Positions 1 through 8,675 of a DNA stretch of 64,000 nucleotides are shown one piece after another (position 1 is the stretch's first letter; the number at the start of each line of letters is the position of its first letter). The notes beneath the pieces were generated by a model. It did no database searches, was not told the DNA's origin, and saw nothing but the letters and a program-made list of their open reading frames with translations. The stretch is from the NCBI RefSeq assembly GCF_013201625.1, contig NZ_CP053839.1, positions 248,001-312,000 on the forward strand. Reading direction: 5' to 3'. The position numbers and the translations under genes were made by a program. This stretch comes from Aliarcobacter lanthieri (lineage in GTDB: Bacteria; Campylobacterota; Campylobacteria; Campylobacterales; Arcobacteraceae).

Positions 1-81
1 ATTTATAGCAAAAAAAGATATTAAGCTAATAATAAATAGCATAACAATAATGTATAATAGTTTTTTTACAAAGATATTCAT
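1..81 (-). CDS. N-terminus of a probable ABC transporter permease (partial)
   Basis: Only the first 27 codons are in the window. They start at an ATG at 81 and read off the left edge with no stop. The peptide begins MNIFVKKLLY and runs straight into a hydrophobic segment, the usual beginning of DppB/OppB-type dipeptide permeases (short basic amphipathic start, then the first membrane helix). The gene is divergent from acpS with about 30 bp between them. The assignment is an inference from the N-terminus alone; any inner-membrane protein with an early helix would look similar. Confidence 0.4.
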   Translation of the reverse strand, partial: MNIFVKKLLYIIVMLFIISLISFFAIN

Positions 82-110
82 AGGCGAAATTATACAAAAG
101 ATAGGTTTAA

Positions 111-467
111 ATGATAGGTATAGATATAGTAAGTATAGATAGAATAAAAAAGTTATATGAAAAGTTCGGAGATAAGTTCTACGATAGATTTTTAGATAAG
201 AATGAACAAGATTTTGTAAAATCTACTCAAACAGCAGCAGGATTTTGGGCAGCAAAAGAAGCTGCAAGTAAAGCAATAGGAACAGGAATTGGAGAAGTTT
301 GCTCTTTTTATGATATAAAAATAAAAAAGGATAAAAACAATGCTCCTAAAATAAAATATAGCAAAAGTTTAAGAAAAAAGTTTAAAGTTAAGAAATCATC
401 TCTTAGTATTACTCATGATGGTGGATTTGCAATAGCTGTTGTTGTAAATAAACAAAAAAATAGATAA
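111..467 (+). CDS. acpS: Holo-[acyl-carrier-protein] synthase
   Basis: This is a cytoplasmic 4'-phosphopantetheinyl transferase that moves the phosphopantetheine arm of CoA onto the active-site serine of apo-ACP, which starts fatty-acid synthesis. The 118-aa length is typical of AcpS. The signature N-terminus MIGIDIVSI carries the metal-binding Asp, and the second motif FWAAKEAASKAIGTG (about residues 45-59) carries the Glu and Lys expected of the family. The C-terminal SITHDGGFAIAVV is also typical. It stands alone between a divergent transporter gene and the FmdE-like gene. Confidence 0.95.
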   Translation: MIGIDIVSIDRIKKLYEKFGDKFYDRFLDKNEQDFVKSTQTAAGFWAAKEAASKAIGTGIGEVCSFYDIKIKKDKNNAPKIKYSKSLRKKFKVKKSSLSITHDGGFAIAVVVNKQKNR

Positions 468-468
468 T

Positions 469-482
469 TTGATATAAATCAA
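469..482. promoter_or_regulatory. Perfect FNR/CRP-type box upstream of the FmdE-like gene
   Basis: TTGATATAAATCAA matches the FNR consensus TTGAT-N4-ATCAA exactly. It lies just after the acpS stop and about 35-55 bp upstream of plausible -10 elements (TACTAA near 502 or TATAAA near 519) of the FmdE-like gene. It implies oxygen- or redox-responsive activation by an FNR/CRP-family regulator. The spacing to the start site is uncertain because Campylobacterota sigma-70 promoters lack a clear -35. Confidence 0.5.
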
Positions 483-531
483 TGAAAAGTTAAAAAATAT
501 TTACTAAACTTACTTACTCTATAAAAAGAGA

Positions 532-583
532 TTACCAAGTTGGATAACCCCTGACCTCTCCTAACACATATCCATCTTGGTAA
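532..583 (+). promoter_or_regulatory. Long hairpin leader of the FmdE-like gene
   Basis: Two 15-nt arms (532-546 and 569-583) are inverted complements with one mismatch. They enclose a 22-nt C-rich loop (547-568, containing CCCCTGACCTCTCCTAAC). The hairpin ends 17 nt before the preferred ATG at 601 and would bury the alternative TTG at 577. It has no U-tract, so it is not an obvious terminator. It could be an RNA regulatory element, a protein-bound leader or a DNA operator. A metal-cofactor riboswitch is conceivable given the gene downstream, but I do not recognise the consensus. Confidence 0.45.
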
Positions 584-600
584 ATTATGAAAGGTTTCTT

Positions 601-1191
601 ATGCTAAATACAGATTTTTTTAAAGATGTTGAGAAAATAGTTTTAAAAGATCCTCTTGGAGAGTTTTTAGGTGTTGATAAATCTTATACTTTTAGTTTTG
701 AAGATGTTGTAAAACTAAGTGGGCACTCTTGTCCTACTGTTGCAGGTGCATATCTTATGACTTTAGCCTCTTTAAAAAAATTATATAAAAATGAAATACC
801 TATTCGTGGAAATATAAAAGTTGAATTAAGAGATAAAAAATCTTTAGGAACAACTGGAGTTATAGCAAATGTTGCTTCTTTTATAACTGGAGCAAAAGAA
901 GAAGATGGATTTAAAGGTTTACAAGGTAAATATTTTAGGAATGATTTACTTAAATATGAAGTTCCAATAAAAGGTGATATGCGATTTACTAGGATTGATA
1001 ATGGAAAAAGTATTGAAGTGATTTATGATTTATCAGATATTTACTTAAGTGGATTTGATGGAAGTTTAATGCAAAAAGGACTTCAAGGAATAGCAACAAA
1101 AGATGAACTTGAAACTTTTGGTAGAGCTTGGCAAAAAAGAGTTTCAGAGATTTTACTTATACACAAAGATAAAGTTATAAAGTATTTATAA
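601..1191 (+). CDS. FmdE-family protein
   Basis: The frame is open from a TTG at 577. The ATG at 601 has AAAGG about 7 nt upstream and lies outside the leader hairpin, so I prefer it, giving 196 aa. The segment GHSCPTVAGAYLMTLASL, with its Gly-His-x-Cys-Pro motif, is the hallmark of the FmdE family, named for subunit E of the molybdenum formylmethanofuran dehydrogenase operon. In that family the Cys/His pair binds metal. There is no C-terminal zinc ribbon here. Nothing methanogenic is nearby and the gene stands alone, so its substrate is unknown. The upstream FNR-type box suggests use under low oxygen. Confidence 0.65.
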   Translation: MLNTDFFKDVEKIVLKDPLGEFLGVDKSYTFSFEDVVKLSGHSCPTVAGAYLMTLASLKKLYKNEIPIRGNIKVELRDKKSLGTTGVIANVASFITGAKEEDGFKGLQGKYFRNDLLKYEVPIKGDMRFTRIDNGKSIEVIYDLSDIYLSGFDGSLMQKGLQGIATKDELETFGRAWQKRVSEILLIHKDKVIKYL

Positions 1192-1338
1192 TTAGAGTAT
1201 ATTTTATAAAGATATTCTTAAAGACTTAAATTATATTTTATTATATATTTAACATAAATAAATCTTATAAATATTTATTGAAAGCTTAATTAATATTTAG
1301 CTAGTATCATCATTAATTTAATATTTTAAGGAGTTGAT

Positions 1339-2247
1339 ATGATGAAAAAGCTACTACTTTCGTCTTTATTTATAATATTTGGTTTTGGAGCTGATATTCC
1401 AAAAAATCATATAGTTTCTACCGATTGGCTAGAAAAAAATCAAGATAATAAAAATATAGTTGTTATTGATACAAGAACTGAAGCTGAATATAAAAAAGGG
1501 CATATAAAAAATGCATATAACTATTCAAAAGATGACTGGCAGAGAGGAACAACAATAAAGATACCTAAGCTTTATAATACTCCAGGACAAATTGAAGATA
1601 TGATGAGTAAAGCAGGTGTTACAAAAGATTCAATAATTGTTTTTTATAGCTCTGGTAATACAGAATCAGATTATGAATTTGCAGCAATAGGAGTTTGGAG
1701 TTTATACATATATGGTTTTAACAATAGTGTAATTTTAAATGGTGGTTTTGAAAAATGGATAAGTGAGAAAAAAGAGGTAACACAAAATATCCCTAACTCT
1801 AAAGATTCAAATTTTAAAATATCTAAATTTGTAAATGAAGTTGCTACTATAAATGATGTTGTTGAAGCAATATATGATGAAAATATACAACTAGCAGATG
1901 CAAGAGATTCAAAATTTTATTTAGGAGAAGATGATAGAGAAGATTTAGTAAGACATGGAAGAATTCCTACTGCTAAACTTACACCTATGATGAGACAGGT
2001 AAAGAAAGAGAATAATTATTATATTTTCATAGATGAAAAAGATTCAAGAAAATTATTAAATAATGCTGGTTTTGGAATTGAATTAGATAAACCATTGATT
2101 GTATATTGTAATACTGGAGCAAAAGCAAAAGGTCTTTGGTTTGCTGCTAACTTCATAGCAAATATAGAGGACATAAAAGTATATGATGGTTCAATGGTAG
2201 AATATTCTAGAACTAATTTTCCTATGGAAAGTGGTCAAGAATTTTAA
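1339..2247 (+). CDS. Periplasmic two-domain thiosulfate/3-mercaptopyruvate sulfurtransferase
   Basis: This 302-aa protein has a cleavable-type signal peptide (MMKKLLLSSLFIIFGFGA) followed by two rhodanese domains. The N-terminal domain (about 25-155) has VIDTRTEAEYKKGHI but carries Ser in its active-site loop (FYSSGNTES), so it is probably catalytically silent. The C-terminal domain (about 165-300) has the loop YCNTGAKAKG with the sulfur-carrying Cys. This matches SseA/TST enzymes, which move sulfane sulfur from thiosulfate or mercaptopyruvate to a thiophilic acceptor. The signal peptide places it in the periplasm. An AAGGAG Shine-Dalgarno precedes the tandem ATG ATG start. Confidence 0.88.
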   Translation: MMKKLLLSSLFIIFGFGADIPKNHIVSTDWLEKNQDNKNIVVIDTRTEAEYKKGHIKNAYNYSKDDWQRGTTIKIPKLYNTPGQIEDMMSKAGVTKDSIIVFYSSGNTESDYEFAAIGVWSLYIYGFNNSVILNGGFEKWISEKKEVTQNIPNSKDSNFKISKFVNEVATINDVVEAIYDENIQLADARDSKFYLGEDDREDLVRHGRIPTAKLTPMMRQVKKENNYYIFIDEKDSRKLLNNAGFGIELDKPLIVYCNTGAKAKGLWFAANFIANIEDIKVYDGSMVEYSRTNFPMESGQEF

Positions 2248-2284
2248 AACTATTAGGTTTATTATATTTTTATAAATAAGATTA

Positions 2285-2312
2285 AATAAAGGAGTAAAAA
2301 TACTCCTTTATT
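2285..2312. terminator. Bidirectional terminator between sulfurtransferase and gltS
   Basis: A perfect 12-bp stem (AATAAAGGAGTA / TACTCCTTTATT) with an AAAA loop lies between two convergent genes. The A/T-rich arms give U-runs on both strands. Confidence 0.85.
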
Positions 2313-2316
2313 AATA

Positions 2317-3546
2317 TTAAGCAAAAAATTTTAAAATAGTTTGAATAATAGATGCATTTATTAAATCAACAAAAAATGCTCCACAAAGAGGAACTATAAG
2401 AAATGCTTTATGTGAAGGACCATACATATTAGTAATAGCTTGCATATTTGCAACTGCTGTTGGAGTAGCTCCCAGTCCAAAACCACAATGACCAGCAGAT
2501 AAAACACTTGCATCATAGTTTTTACCCATAACTCTAAATGTTACAAAATATGCATATAAAATCATAACAACTACTTGAGAAACTAAAATTATAGTTAAAG
2601 CTCCAGCTAGATTTGAAAGTTGCCAAAGTTTTAATGATAGTAAAGCCATAGCTAAATATAAAGATAGAGAAGCATTTCCAAATACATCTATTGCCCTATC
2701 AAAAATCTCAATTTTGAGAATATTTTCTAGGAAATTTCTTAAAATAACTCCTCCTGCTAATGCCCAAACAAACGTAGGTAATTCAAATGGTGAGCTTTTT
2801 GTGAATCCTGTCATAAAATCAGCAAAAGCTAAACACGCTGCAAAAAGTCCCAAAGTAGTAATTGCACTATTTGTAGTTATTAGTCTTACTGCTTTTGGGT
2901 ATTCAAAAGGAACAAATTCATCGATAACTTTTTCATCTTTTGTATTATTTTGAGTTTTTTCAATACTTGTATTTTTAAGTTTATATCTATTAATTAAAAA
3001 TTTTGCAAGAGGTCCACCAATAATTCCTCCCATTACAAGACCAAAAGTTGCGCCTGCCATACCAAGAGCTGTAGCTCCTTCTATTGCGTATTTTGTTTCA
3101 AGTATTTCTCCCCATGCACCAGCTGTTCCATGTCCACCAGTAAGAGTAATAGAACCAGCAATTAATCCTATTAATGGATCAATACCTAAAATTGTAGCAA
3201 GAGATATCCCAACAAAATTTTGAACGACGATAAAAGTAGATACAACTAATAGAAAAATTATAAGGCTAATTCCACCTTCTTTTAGTTTATAAAAGTTAGC
3301 ACTTAGTCCAATAGATGCAAAAAAGATGAGCATAAAACTCGTTTGTAATTCTAAACTAGTTGTTATACTAAATCCCCACACATTATAAGCTATAGTTGTA
3401 CATATAGCAGCTAGAAGCCCACCTGCAACAGGTTCTGGAATATTATATTTTCTTAAGAATTCTATTTTATTTACTAGGAATTTACCTATAAGTAAGACTA
3501 TAACGGCAGCTATTAAAGTATAATAACTATTAAATACTAGATTCAT
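2317..3546 (-). CDS. gltS: Sodium/glutamate symporter
   Basis: This 409-aa inner-membrane protein of the GltS family couples glutamate uptake to sodium influx. It has two repeats of hydrophobic helices with the family's re-entrant glycine-rich loops: GSITLTGGHGTAGAWG near 130-147 and LSAGHCGFGLGATPTAVANM near 352-371. A hydrophilic linker (about 188-215, lysine/asparagine-rich) separates the halves. The start overlaps the ruvX stop by 4 bp, so it is probably co-transcribed downstream of metF-ruvX. Confidence 0.93.
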   Translation of the reverse strand: MNLVFNSYYTLIAAVIVLLIGKFLVNKIEFLRKYNIPEPVAGGLLAAICTTIAYNVWGFSITTSLELQTSFMLIFFASIGLSANFYKLKEGGISLIIFLLVVSTFIVVQNFVGISLATILGIDPLIGLIAGSITLTGGHGTAGAWGEILETKYAIEGATALGMAGATFGLVMGGIIGGPLAKFLINRYKLKNTSIEKTQNNTKDEKVIDEFVPFEYPKAVRLITTNSAITTLGLFAACLAFADFMTGFTKSSPFELPTFVWALAGGVILRNFLENILKIEIFDRAIDVFGNASLSLYLAMALLSLKLWQLSNLAGALTIILVSQVVVMILYAYFVTFRVMGKNYDASVLSAGHCGFGLGATPTAVANMQAITNMYGPSHKAFLIVPLCGAFFVDLINASIIQTILKFFA

Positions 3547-3938
3547 ATTTTATCCTTTTTATTTTTTAGTAAATATCTTTCAAGAATAATTTTTGCAGCT
3601 ATTGAATCAATTCTTCCATCTCTTTTATATTTGATTTCGCCTTTCATTAAGTCTTCAGCTTCAATAGAGCTCATATTCTCTTCTTGAAATTCATAAGGAA
3701 TTTCTAATTCTAACAAATTTGTAAAGTGTTTTATCCTATTTTGTGTATCTTCATTTGAGCTAGGTATTCCAATAATGAGCTTTTCTATTTCCCATTCTTT
3801 TAAAAAACTATTTACTTCATTTGCTGCTTGATTTCTATTTTTCCTAATAATTGCATTTTGTGGAGTTATAATATCACTAGTAAGACAAATAGCAATTCCT
3901 ATTCTTTTTAATCCAATATCAATAGAAGCTAATTTCAA
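3543..3938 (-). CDS. ruvX: RuvX/YqgF-family nuclease
   Basis: This 131-aa RNase H-fold protein begins MKLASIDIGLKRIGIAI, with the conserved Asp-x-Gly. It has LIIGIPSS in the middle and DSIAAKIILERYL at the C-terminus, which supplies the last acidic residue. Family members act in 16S pre-rRNA 5' processing and were originally called putative Holliday-junction resolvases. It overlaps metF upstream and gltS downstream by 4 bp each, consistent with translational coupling. In Campylobacter this gene sits beside dprA, whereas here it is about 10 kb from the broken dprA 3' part. Confidence 0.9.
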   Translation of the reverse strand: MKLASIDIGLKRIGIAICLTSDIITPQNAIIRKNRNQAANEVNSFLKEWEIEKLIIGIPSSNEDTQNRIKHFTNLLELEIPYEFQEENMSSIEAEDLMKGEIKYKRDGRIDSIAAKIILERYLLKNKKDKI

Positions 3939-4849
3939 CCTATAATCTCACTTGCAACTTCAAATTTATTGTTTGCTGTCATTAAGTGTATTTTGGGATG
4001 AATTTTATTTATTTCATCAAATAAATTTTTACTTAATTTCATTCCTACTTTATATTCTTCATCTTCACTTATACTATGAGCTTTTTCAAGTTCATCTATC
4101 CAAAATTGTGGTACATGAATCCCAGGAACTTGTGCTGATAAAAAAAGTGCTGTTCTAAGTTTTGTTATTGGAAAAAGTCCTAAAATTAATTGAGCTTTCT
4201 TTTTATCCCCTTCAACATTTTCTTTTGCAACTTCAAAACTTTCAAGAAGTTTTTTTACATTTTCAATATCAAAAACAGGTTGAGTTATAACTCCAACAGC
4301 ACCATTTTGAATTTTTAAGTGCATTTTTTTCTCTAAACTTCCAAAGTTTTTAGCATAAGCATTCACTACTGCAAATGGAAAAATATGTTTTGGTTCTATT
4401 TTAAAAGGACGACCAGAAAAATCCATACCATAGTTGAAAGATTTTATCATTTTTAAAAGCATTAAAGAATTTGCTTCAAAAACACCTTTTGTATTTGGTT
4501 GATCACTCATTTTAGCAGGATCTCCTGTTAAAGCTAAGATTGCTCTTATATCAAAATCATTTGCACCTAAAAGATCAGATTGTAAAGCTATTTTATTTTT
4601 ATCTCTCATAGTCATTGTTGCAATTACAGGTTTTTTAAATTCATTTTGAATTTTAAGTGCAGCAAAAAGAGAGTTATATTTTAGTTTCGCTAAAGGGTTG
4701 TCAGTACAAGTAAAACCATCTACTTTTGTATCTATTTTAAATTTTTTGATTTTATCAATAATACTGTTCATTGATGGTTCATGTTGAGGTGTTGTTTCAA
4801 GTGTTAAATATTTATCATCTTGAAGTTTAGAAATAAGTGTTTCAAACAT
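3935..4849 (-). CDS. metF: 5,10-methylenetetrahydrofolate reductase family protein
   Basis: This 304-aa TIM-barrel protein resembles MetF, which reduces 5,10-methylene-THF to 5-methyl-THF for methionine synthesis. Visible family elements are an N-terminal LETTPQHEP (the catalytic Glu region of the family), NPLAKLKYNSLFAA, ILALTGDPAKM, GVITQPVFD and LGLFPI. It diverges from E. coli MetF in several loops (LETTP replaces FEFFP), so a related folate or methyltransferase-associated role is possible. It heads an overlapping metF-ruvX-gltS operon and is divergent from serB with about 80 bp between them. Confidence 0.78.
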   Translation of the reverse strand: MFETLISKLQDDKYLTLETTPQHEPSMNSIIDKIKKFKIDTKVDGFTCTDNPLAKLKYNSLFAALKIQNEFKKPVIATMTMRDKNKIALQSDLLGANDFDIRAILALTGDPAKMSDQPNTKGVFEANSLMLLKMIKSFNYGMDFSGRPFKIEPKHIFPFAVVNAYAKNFGSLEKKMHLKIQNGAVGVITQPVFDIENVKKLLESFEVAKENVEGDKKKAQLILGLFPITKLRTALFLSAQVPGIHVPQFWIDELEKAHSISEDEEYKVGMKLSKNLFDEINKIHPKIHLMTANNKFEVASEIIG

Positions 4850-4930
4850 TTTAAAATATCTTCCTTTTAAACTATTTAGTTAAATTTAGATATTATTATA
4901 TCTTTTAAAGACTAAAATTAGGGAAAATTT

Positions 4931-5557
4931 ATGAAATTAGCAGTTTTTGATTTTGATTCAACACTTATGGATGGAGAGACTATAGATTTTCTTGCAGATG
5001 CCTATAATATTGGAGATGAAGTAAAAAAGATAACAGAAGAAGCTATGAGTGGAAGGCTTGATTTTTTTGAATCTCTTACAACAAGAGTTTCTTTATTAAA
5101 AGGTATGCCTTACAATAAAGTTGTAGAGATTTGTAACAATCTACCTTTGATGAATGGTGCAAAAGAGTTAATAAATGAACTAAAAAAAATGAACTATAAA
5201 GTAGTTTGTTTTAGTGGTGGATTTAGACTTGGAACAACTCCTGCAAAAGTAAAATTAGGACTTGATGCTGATTTTTCAAATATCTTACATGAAAAAGATG
5301 GTTTTTTAACAGGACTTGTTGGTGGTGATATGATGTTCTCTTATTCTAAAGGAGATATGATAGAAAGATTACAATCTCTTTTACAAATAAGCAAAGTTGA
5401 TACTTTAGTTTGTGGTGATGGTGCAAATGATTTATCTATGTTTGCAAAAGCTGATACAAGAGTGGCTTTTTGTGCAAAAGAAGTTTTAAAAAAAGAGGCA
5501 AATATTGTAGTTGATACAAAAGACTTAACAAAAATTTTAGATTATATAAAGGCTTAA
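4931..5557 (+). CDS. serB: Phosphoserine phosphatase (HAD family)
   Basis: This 208-aa enzyme catalyses the last step of serine synthesis, phosphoserine to serine. All four HAD motifs are visible: FDFDSTLMD (nucleophile Asp near the N-terminus), VCFSGGFRL (motif II Ser), a lysine in the YSKGD segment (motif III), and VCGDGANDLSMF (motif IV acidic pair). It lacks the N-terminal ACT-like domain of E. coli SerB, so only the catalytic core remains, as in other Campylobacterota. The stop is 1 bp from the tal start, indicating one transcript. Confidence 0.93.
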   Translation: MKLAVFDFDSTLMDGETIDFLADAYNIGDEVKKITEEAMSGRLDFFESLTTRVSLLKGMPYNKVVEICNNLPLMNGAKELINELKKMNYKVVCFSGGFRLGTTPAKVKLGLDADFSNILHEKDGFLTGLVGGDMMFSYSKGDMIERLQSLLQISKVDTLVCGDGANDLSMFAKADTRVAFCAKEVLKKEANIVVDTKDLTKILDYIKA

Positions 5558-5558
5558 A

Positions 5559-6551
5559 ATGAATTTGAAAGAAGATATAAATTATTCACTTTGGTGTGAT
5601 TTTATTGAAAGAGATTTTTTAGAGAATAGATTTCAAGAGATAATAAAAAATGGAATTATTCATGGTGCAACTTCAAATCCAGCTATTTTTGAGTCATCAA
5701 TAACAAGTTCTGTTGCATACAAACAACAGCTTGATATGCTCCAAGCAAATAATGAAAAAACAATTTATGAAGAATTAGCTTTAACAGATATAAAAAGAGC
5801 AGCTTTTTTATTAGATAATTTAAATAAAAAGAATAGTGATGACGGATTTATATCTATTGAAGTTGATCCACTTTTGTGTGATGACGCTTCAGCTACTATT
5901 GAGGAAGGAATTAGATTATATAAGTCTATAAATGCCGATAATGTTATGATAAAAGTTCCAGCAACACAAGCTGGATATATTGCTATGCGAGAACTTAGTT
6001 CAAGAGGAATTCATATAAATGCAACTTTGATTTTTTCTCCAAAACAAGCAATAAACTGTGCAAAAGCTTTAGATGAGGGAATAAAAGATTCAAATAAAGA
6101 TACAAAAGCAGTAATTTCTGTATTTGTTTCAAGATTTGATAGATTAATGGATAAAGAGTTAAGCCAAAAGGGTTTACAAACTTCAAAATTAGGAATTATG
6201 AATGCTATTAAGTGCTATCATGAAGTAAATAAGTTTGAAAATTCTAATATAAGAACACTTTTTGCAAGTACTGGAGTAAAAGGAAATGAATTAAATCCAA
6301 GTTATTACATAGACAGTTTGATATATCCAAATTCTGTAAATACTGCTCCTTTAGCTACTATTGAAGATTGGTTAAAAGATGGTAAAAAAGAACCATCTCA
6401 AATTGTAACTGAAATAGAATGTGATAAGTATTTTGACACTTTAATTAAACAAAATATTGATATGAAAAAAGTTTATGAAAAACTTTTACAAGATGGTTTA
6501 GAAGCATTTAAAATCTCTTTTAGAGATTTATTGTCAAAACTTAAACACTAA
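5559..6551 (+). CDS. tal: Transaldolase
   Basis: This 330-aa enzyme transfers a dihydroxyacetone unit between sugar phosphates in the non-oxidative pentose phosphate pathway. TSNPAIFESS near residue 40 and NVMIKVPATQAGY near 125-140 carry the Schiff-base Lys. NATLIFSPKQA and SVFVSRFDR follow as expected. The length and the GATSNPAIF start fit the TalB-like/TAL3 type of Campylobacterota. It follows serB directly and probably shares its promoter. Confidence 0.93.
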   Translation: MNLKEDINYSLWCDFIERDFLENRFQEIIKNGIIHGATSNPAIFESSITSSVAYKQQLDMLQANNEKTIYEELALTDIKRAAFLLDNLNKKNSDDGFISIEVDPLLCDDASATIEEGIRLYKSINADNVMIKVPATQAGYIAMRELSSRGIHINATLIFSPKQAINCAKALDEGIKDSNKDTKAVISVFVSRFDRLMDKELSQKGLQTSKLGIMNAIKCYHEVNKFENSNIRTLFASTGVKGNELNPSYYIDSLIYPNSVNTAPLATIEDWLKDGKKEPSQIVTEIECDKYFDTLIKQNIDMKKVYEKLLQDGLEAFKISFRDLLSKLKH

Positions 6552-6607
6552 TTAAGATATATTGGATAAAATTTATCCAATAATAAAATATTAAAAAGGT
6601 AGAGAAT

Positions 6608-7960
6608 ATGAATAATTGGACACCAAATAGCTGGAGAAATTTTCCAATAAAACAACAACCAACATATAATAATCTAGAAGCTTTAAAACAAGTAGAAAAA
6701 GAGATAGCTTCATATCCTCCATTGATTTTTGCAGGAGAGGCTTTAAATTTAAAAAAACAACTTGTAAAAGTTGTAAATGGTGAAGCCTTTTTACTTCAAG
6801 GTGGTGACTGTGCAGAAAGTTTCAATGCTTTTAATGCTACAAATATAAAAGATTTATTTAAAGTTATTATGCAAATGGCAGTAGTACTTACTTTCTCTGG
6901 AGGTTGTCCTATTGTAAAAGTAGGTCGTGTTGCTGGACAATTTGCAAAACCAAGAAGTTCTGATTTTGAAGAGATAAATGGTATAAGTCTTCCATCATAT
7001 AGAGGAGATATTATAAATGATATTGATTTTACAGTTGATGCAAGAGAACCAGATGCCTATAAACTTATAAAAGCATATAATCAAAGTGCAGCTACAATGA
7101 ACCTTTTAAGAGCATTTGCAAGAGGTGGTATGGCTGATTTAAATCAAGTACATTTATGGAATTTAGATTTTGTTAAAGATAATACTTTAGGTTCAAAATA
7201 TGAAGAACTTGCAGATAAAATTTCTCAAAGTTTAGCATTTATGAAAGCATGTGGAATAACAAGTGAAAATACTCCACAATTAAATCAAACTACATTGTTT
7301 ACTTCTCATGAGGCTCTTTTATTGAATTATGAAGAATCTCTTACTAGAAGGGACTCAATTACAGGAGATTGGTTTAACTGTTCTGCACATATGCTTTGGA
7401 TTGGTGATAGAACTAGAGATTTAGATGGAGCACATTTAGAATATTTTAGAGGTATAAAAAATCCTATTGGTTGTAAAGTTGGACCTTCAATGAAAGAAGA
7501 TGAATTAATTAGATTAATAGATGCACTAAATCCTGAAAATGAAGCTGGAAGATTGAACTTAATTGTTAGAATGGGAGCAGAGAAAATAGCTGAACATTTT
7601 CCAAAACTTTTAGAAAAAGTTGAAAAAGAAGGTAAAAAAGTACTTTGGTCAAGTGATCCAATGCATGGAAATACAATTAAAGCAGAAAATGGTTATAAAA
7701 CTAGAGATTTTGAAGCAATTTTAAGTGAAGTAAAACAATTTTTCCAAATACATAAAGCACAAGGTTCTTATGCTGGTGGAATACATTTAGAGATGACAGG
7801 ACAAAATGTTACAGAGTGTACAGGAAGTAAATCAGCTGCTATTACTCAAGCTGGTTTAGCGGATAGATATCATACTCAATGTGATCCAAGATTAAACGCT
7901 GATCAAGCTTTAGAATTATCATTTATGATAGCTGATACTTTAAAAGAAGCTAGAAAATAA
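6608..7960 (+). CDS. 3-deoxy-7-phosphoheptulonate (DAHP) synthase, class II
   Basis: This 450-aa enzyme makes the first committed shikimate intermediate from phosphoenolpyruvate and erythrose 4-phosphate. Class II (plant/mycobacterial type) motifs are clear: [12 protein letters not shown] with the metal-binding Cys, [58 protein letters not shown], and SDPMHGNT. The N-terminal extra segment (residues 1-60) is the usual class II extension. Its own Shine-Dalgarno (AAAAGGTAGAG) lies just upstream. Its stop codon is embedded in the downstream terminator stem. Confidence 0.95.
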   Translation: MNNWTPNSWRNFPIKQQPTYNNLEALKQVEKEIASYPPLIFAGEALNLKKQLVKVVNGEAFLLQGGDCAESFNAFNATNIKDLFKVIMQMAVVLTFSGGCPIVKVGRVAGQFAKPRSSDFEEINGISLPSYRGDIINDIDFTVDAREPDAYKLIKAYNQSAATMNLLRAFARGGMADLNQVHLWNLDFVKDNTLGSKYEELADKISQSLAFMKACGITSENTPQLNQTTLFTSHEALLLNYEESLTRRDSITGDWFNCSAHMLWIGDRTRDLDGAHLEYFRGIKNPIGCKVGPSMKEDELIRLIDALNPENEAGRLNLIVRMGAEKIAEHFPKLLEKVEKEGKKVLWSSDPMHGNTIKAENGYKTRDFEAILSEVKQFFQIHKAQGSYAGGIHLEMTGQNVTECTGSKSAAITQAGLADRYHTQCDPRLNADQALELSFMIADTLKEARK

Positions 7961-7986
7961 AAGGAGATAAAAACTCCTTTTATTTT
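7954..7986. terminator. Bidirectional terminator overlapping both stop codons
   Basis: A perfect 13-bp stem (AAAATAAAAGGAG / CTCCTTTTATTTT) with a 7-nt loop contains the stop codons of the DAHP synthase gene and of the convergent ArsC-family gene. Confidence 0.85.
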
Positions 7987-8324
7987 AAAAAAATATTTTT
8001 ATACTCTTCTTCATCCCAAGCAACTATAAGCTTATCACCATATTCAATAACTGGTCTTTTAAAAAGCATAGGTTCTTTACAAAGCCACTCATATTTACCA
8101 TTTTCATCAAGATTTAACTCTTTCAAATTTAAAGTTTTATACTTTGTACCTTTACTATTAAAAAGTATATTTACATCAGCTTTTTTTGTCCAATCTTTGA
8201 TTCTTTCAGCTGTTGGAGATTTTTGTTTAAAATCAAAAAATTCAACTTCAATATTATTGTCTTTAAAGAATTTTAGTGCATTTCTTACACTTCCACAAGT
8301 TTTTATACCATAAACTATAATCAT
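7980..8324 (-). CDS. ArsC/Spx-family thioredoxin-fold protein
   Basis: This 114-aa protein of the ArsC family is closest in look to the YffB/Spx-like group. It starts MIIVYGIKTCGSVRNALKFF, with a single Cys in C-G-S-V (position 10) in place of a CxxC pair. KSPTAERIKDWTKKA and KEPMLFKRPVIE are typical family segments, the latter holding the conserved Arg-Pro. YffB-like proteins are GSH-dependent thiol reductases of unclear substrate. Nothing here indicates arsenate metabolism. It is the third gene of a tgt-gatC-arsC-like minus-strand run. Confidence 0.8.
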   Translation of the reverse strand: MIIVYGIKTCGSVRNALKFFKDNNIEVEFFDFKQKSPTAERIKDWTKKADVNILFNSKGTKYKTLNLKELNLDENGKYEWLCKEPMLFKRPVIEYGDKLIVAWDEEEYKNIFLK

Positions 8325-8333
8325 AGTAAAACC

Positions 8334-8627
8334 TTATTCTATAATTTTTGGAACTATAAAGTAACCATTTTCACTTTTTGGAGCATGATTTAGAATATGA
8401 TTTGAAAGTTCTAAATTTTGAGCTGATATATCTTCTCTTAAAGGTGTTCCACCACTTACAGTACTAAATGTCGCTTCAATATTTGATACATCAATATCAT
8501 TTAAATTTTCAACAAAGTCTAACATTTGAGCTATATCAGATTTCATTTTTTCTTTTTTTGAATCATCAAGTTTTAAACTAGAAAGTTTTTCTAATTTTGC
8601 AATTAGTTTATCATCAACTACTGTCAT
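8334..8627 (-). CDS. gatC: Asp-tRNA(Asn)/Glu-tRNA(Gln) amidotransferase subunit C
   Basis: GatC is a small helical scaffold that locks GatA to GatB in the complex amidating mischarged Glu-tRNA(Gln) and Asp-tRNA(Asn). The protein is 97 aa from the ATG at 8627. The frame also opens at a TTG at 8633, but the AGGA at 8637-8640 is correctly spaced (9 nt) only for the ATG. Family features are LIAKLEKLSSLKLDDSKKE, a middle DMLDFVENLNDIDVSN-like segment, and the C-terminal FIVPKIIE. It lies 9 bp from the next gene downstream. Confidence 0.9.
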   Translation of the reverse strand: MTVVDDKLIAKLEKLSSLKLDDSKKEKMKSDIAQMLDFVENLNDIDVSNIEATFSTVSGGTPLREDISAQNLELSNHILNHAPKSENGYFIVPKIIE

Positions 8628-8675
8628 TTTCAAATTTCCTTAAAATTTTAGTTTTTTATTTTATCAAAAAAGAGA

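Noticed and set aside
577-600. TTG 577 as the start of the FmdE-like protein
   Set aside because: It lies inside the 3' arm of the leader hairpin and lacks a Shine-Dalgarno, while ATG 601 has one.
2714-2953. 79-aa plus-strand reading frame within gltS
   Set aside because: Antisense shadow of a well-supported transporter gene.
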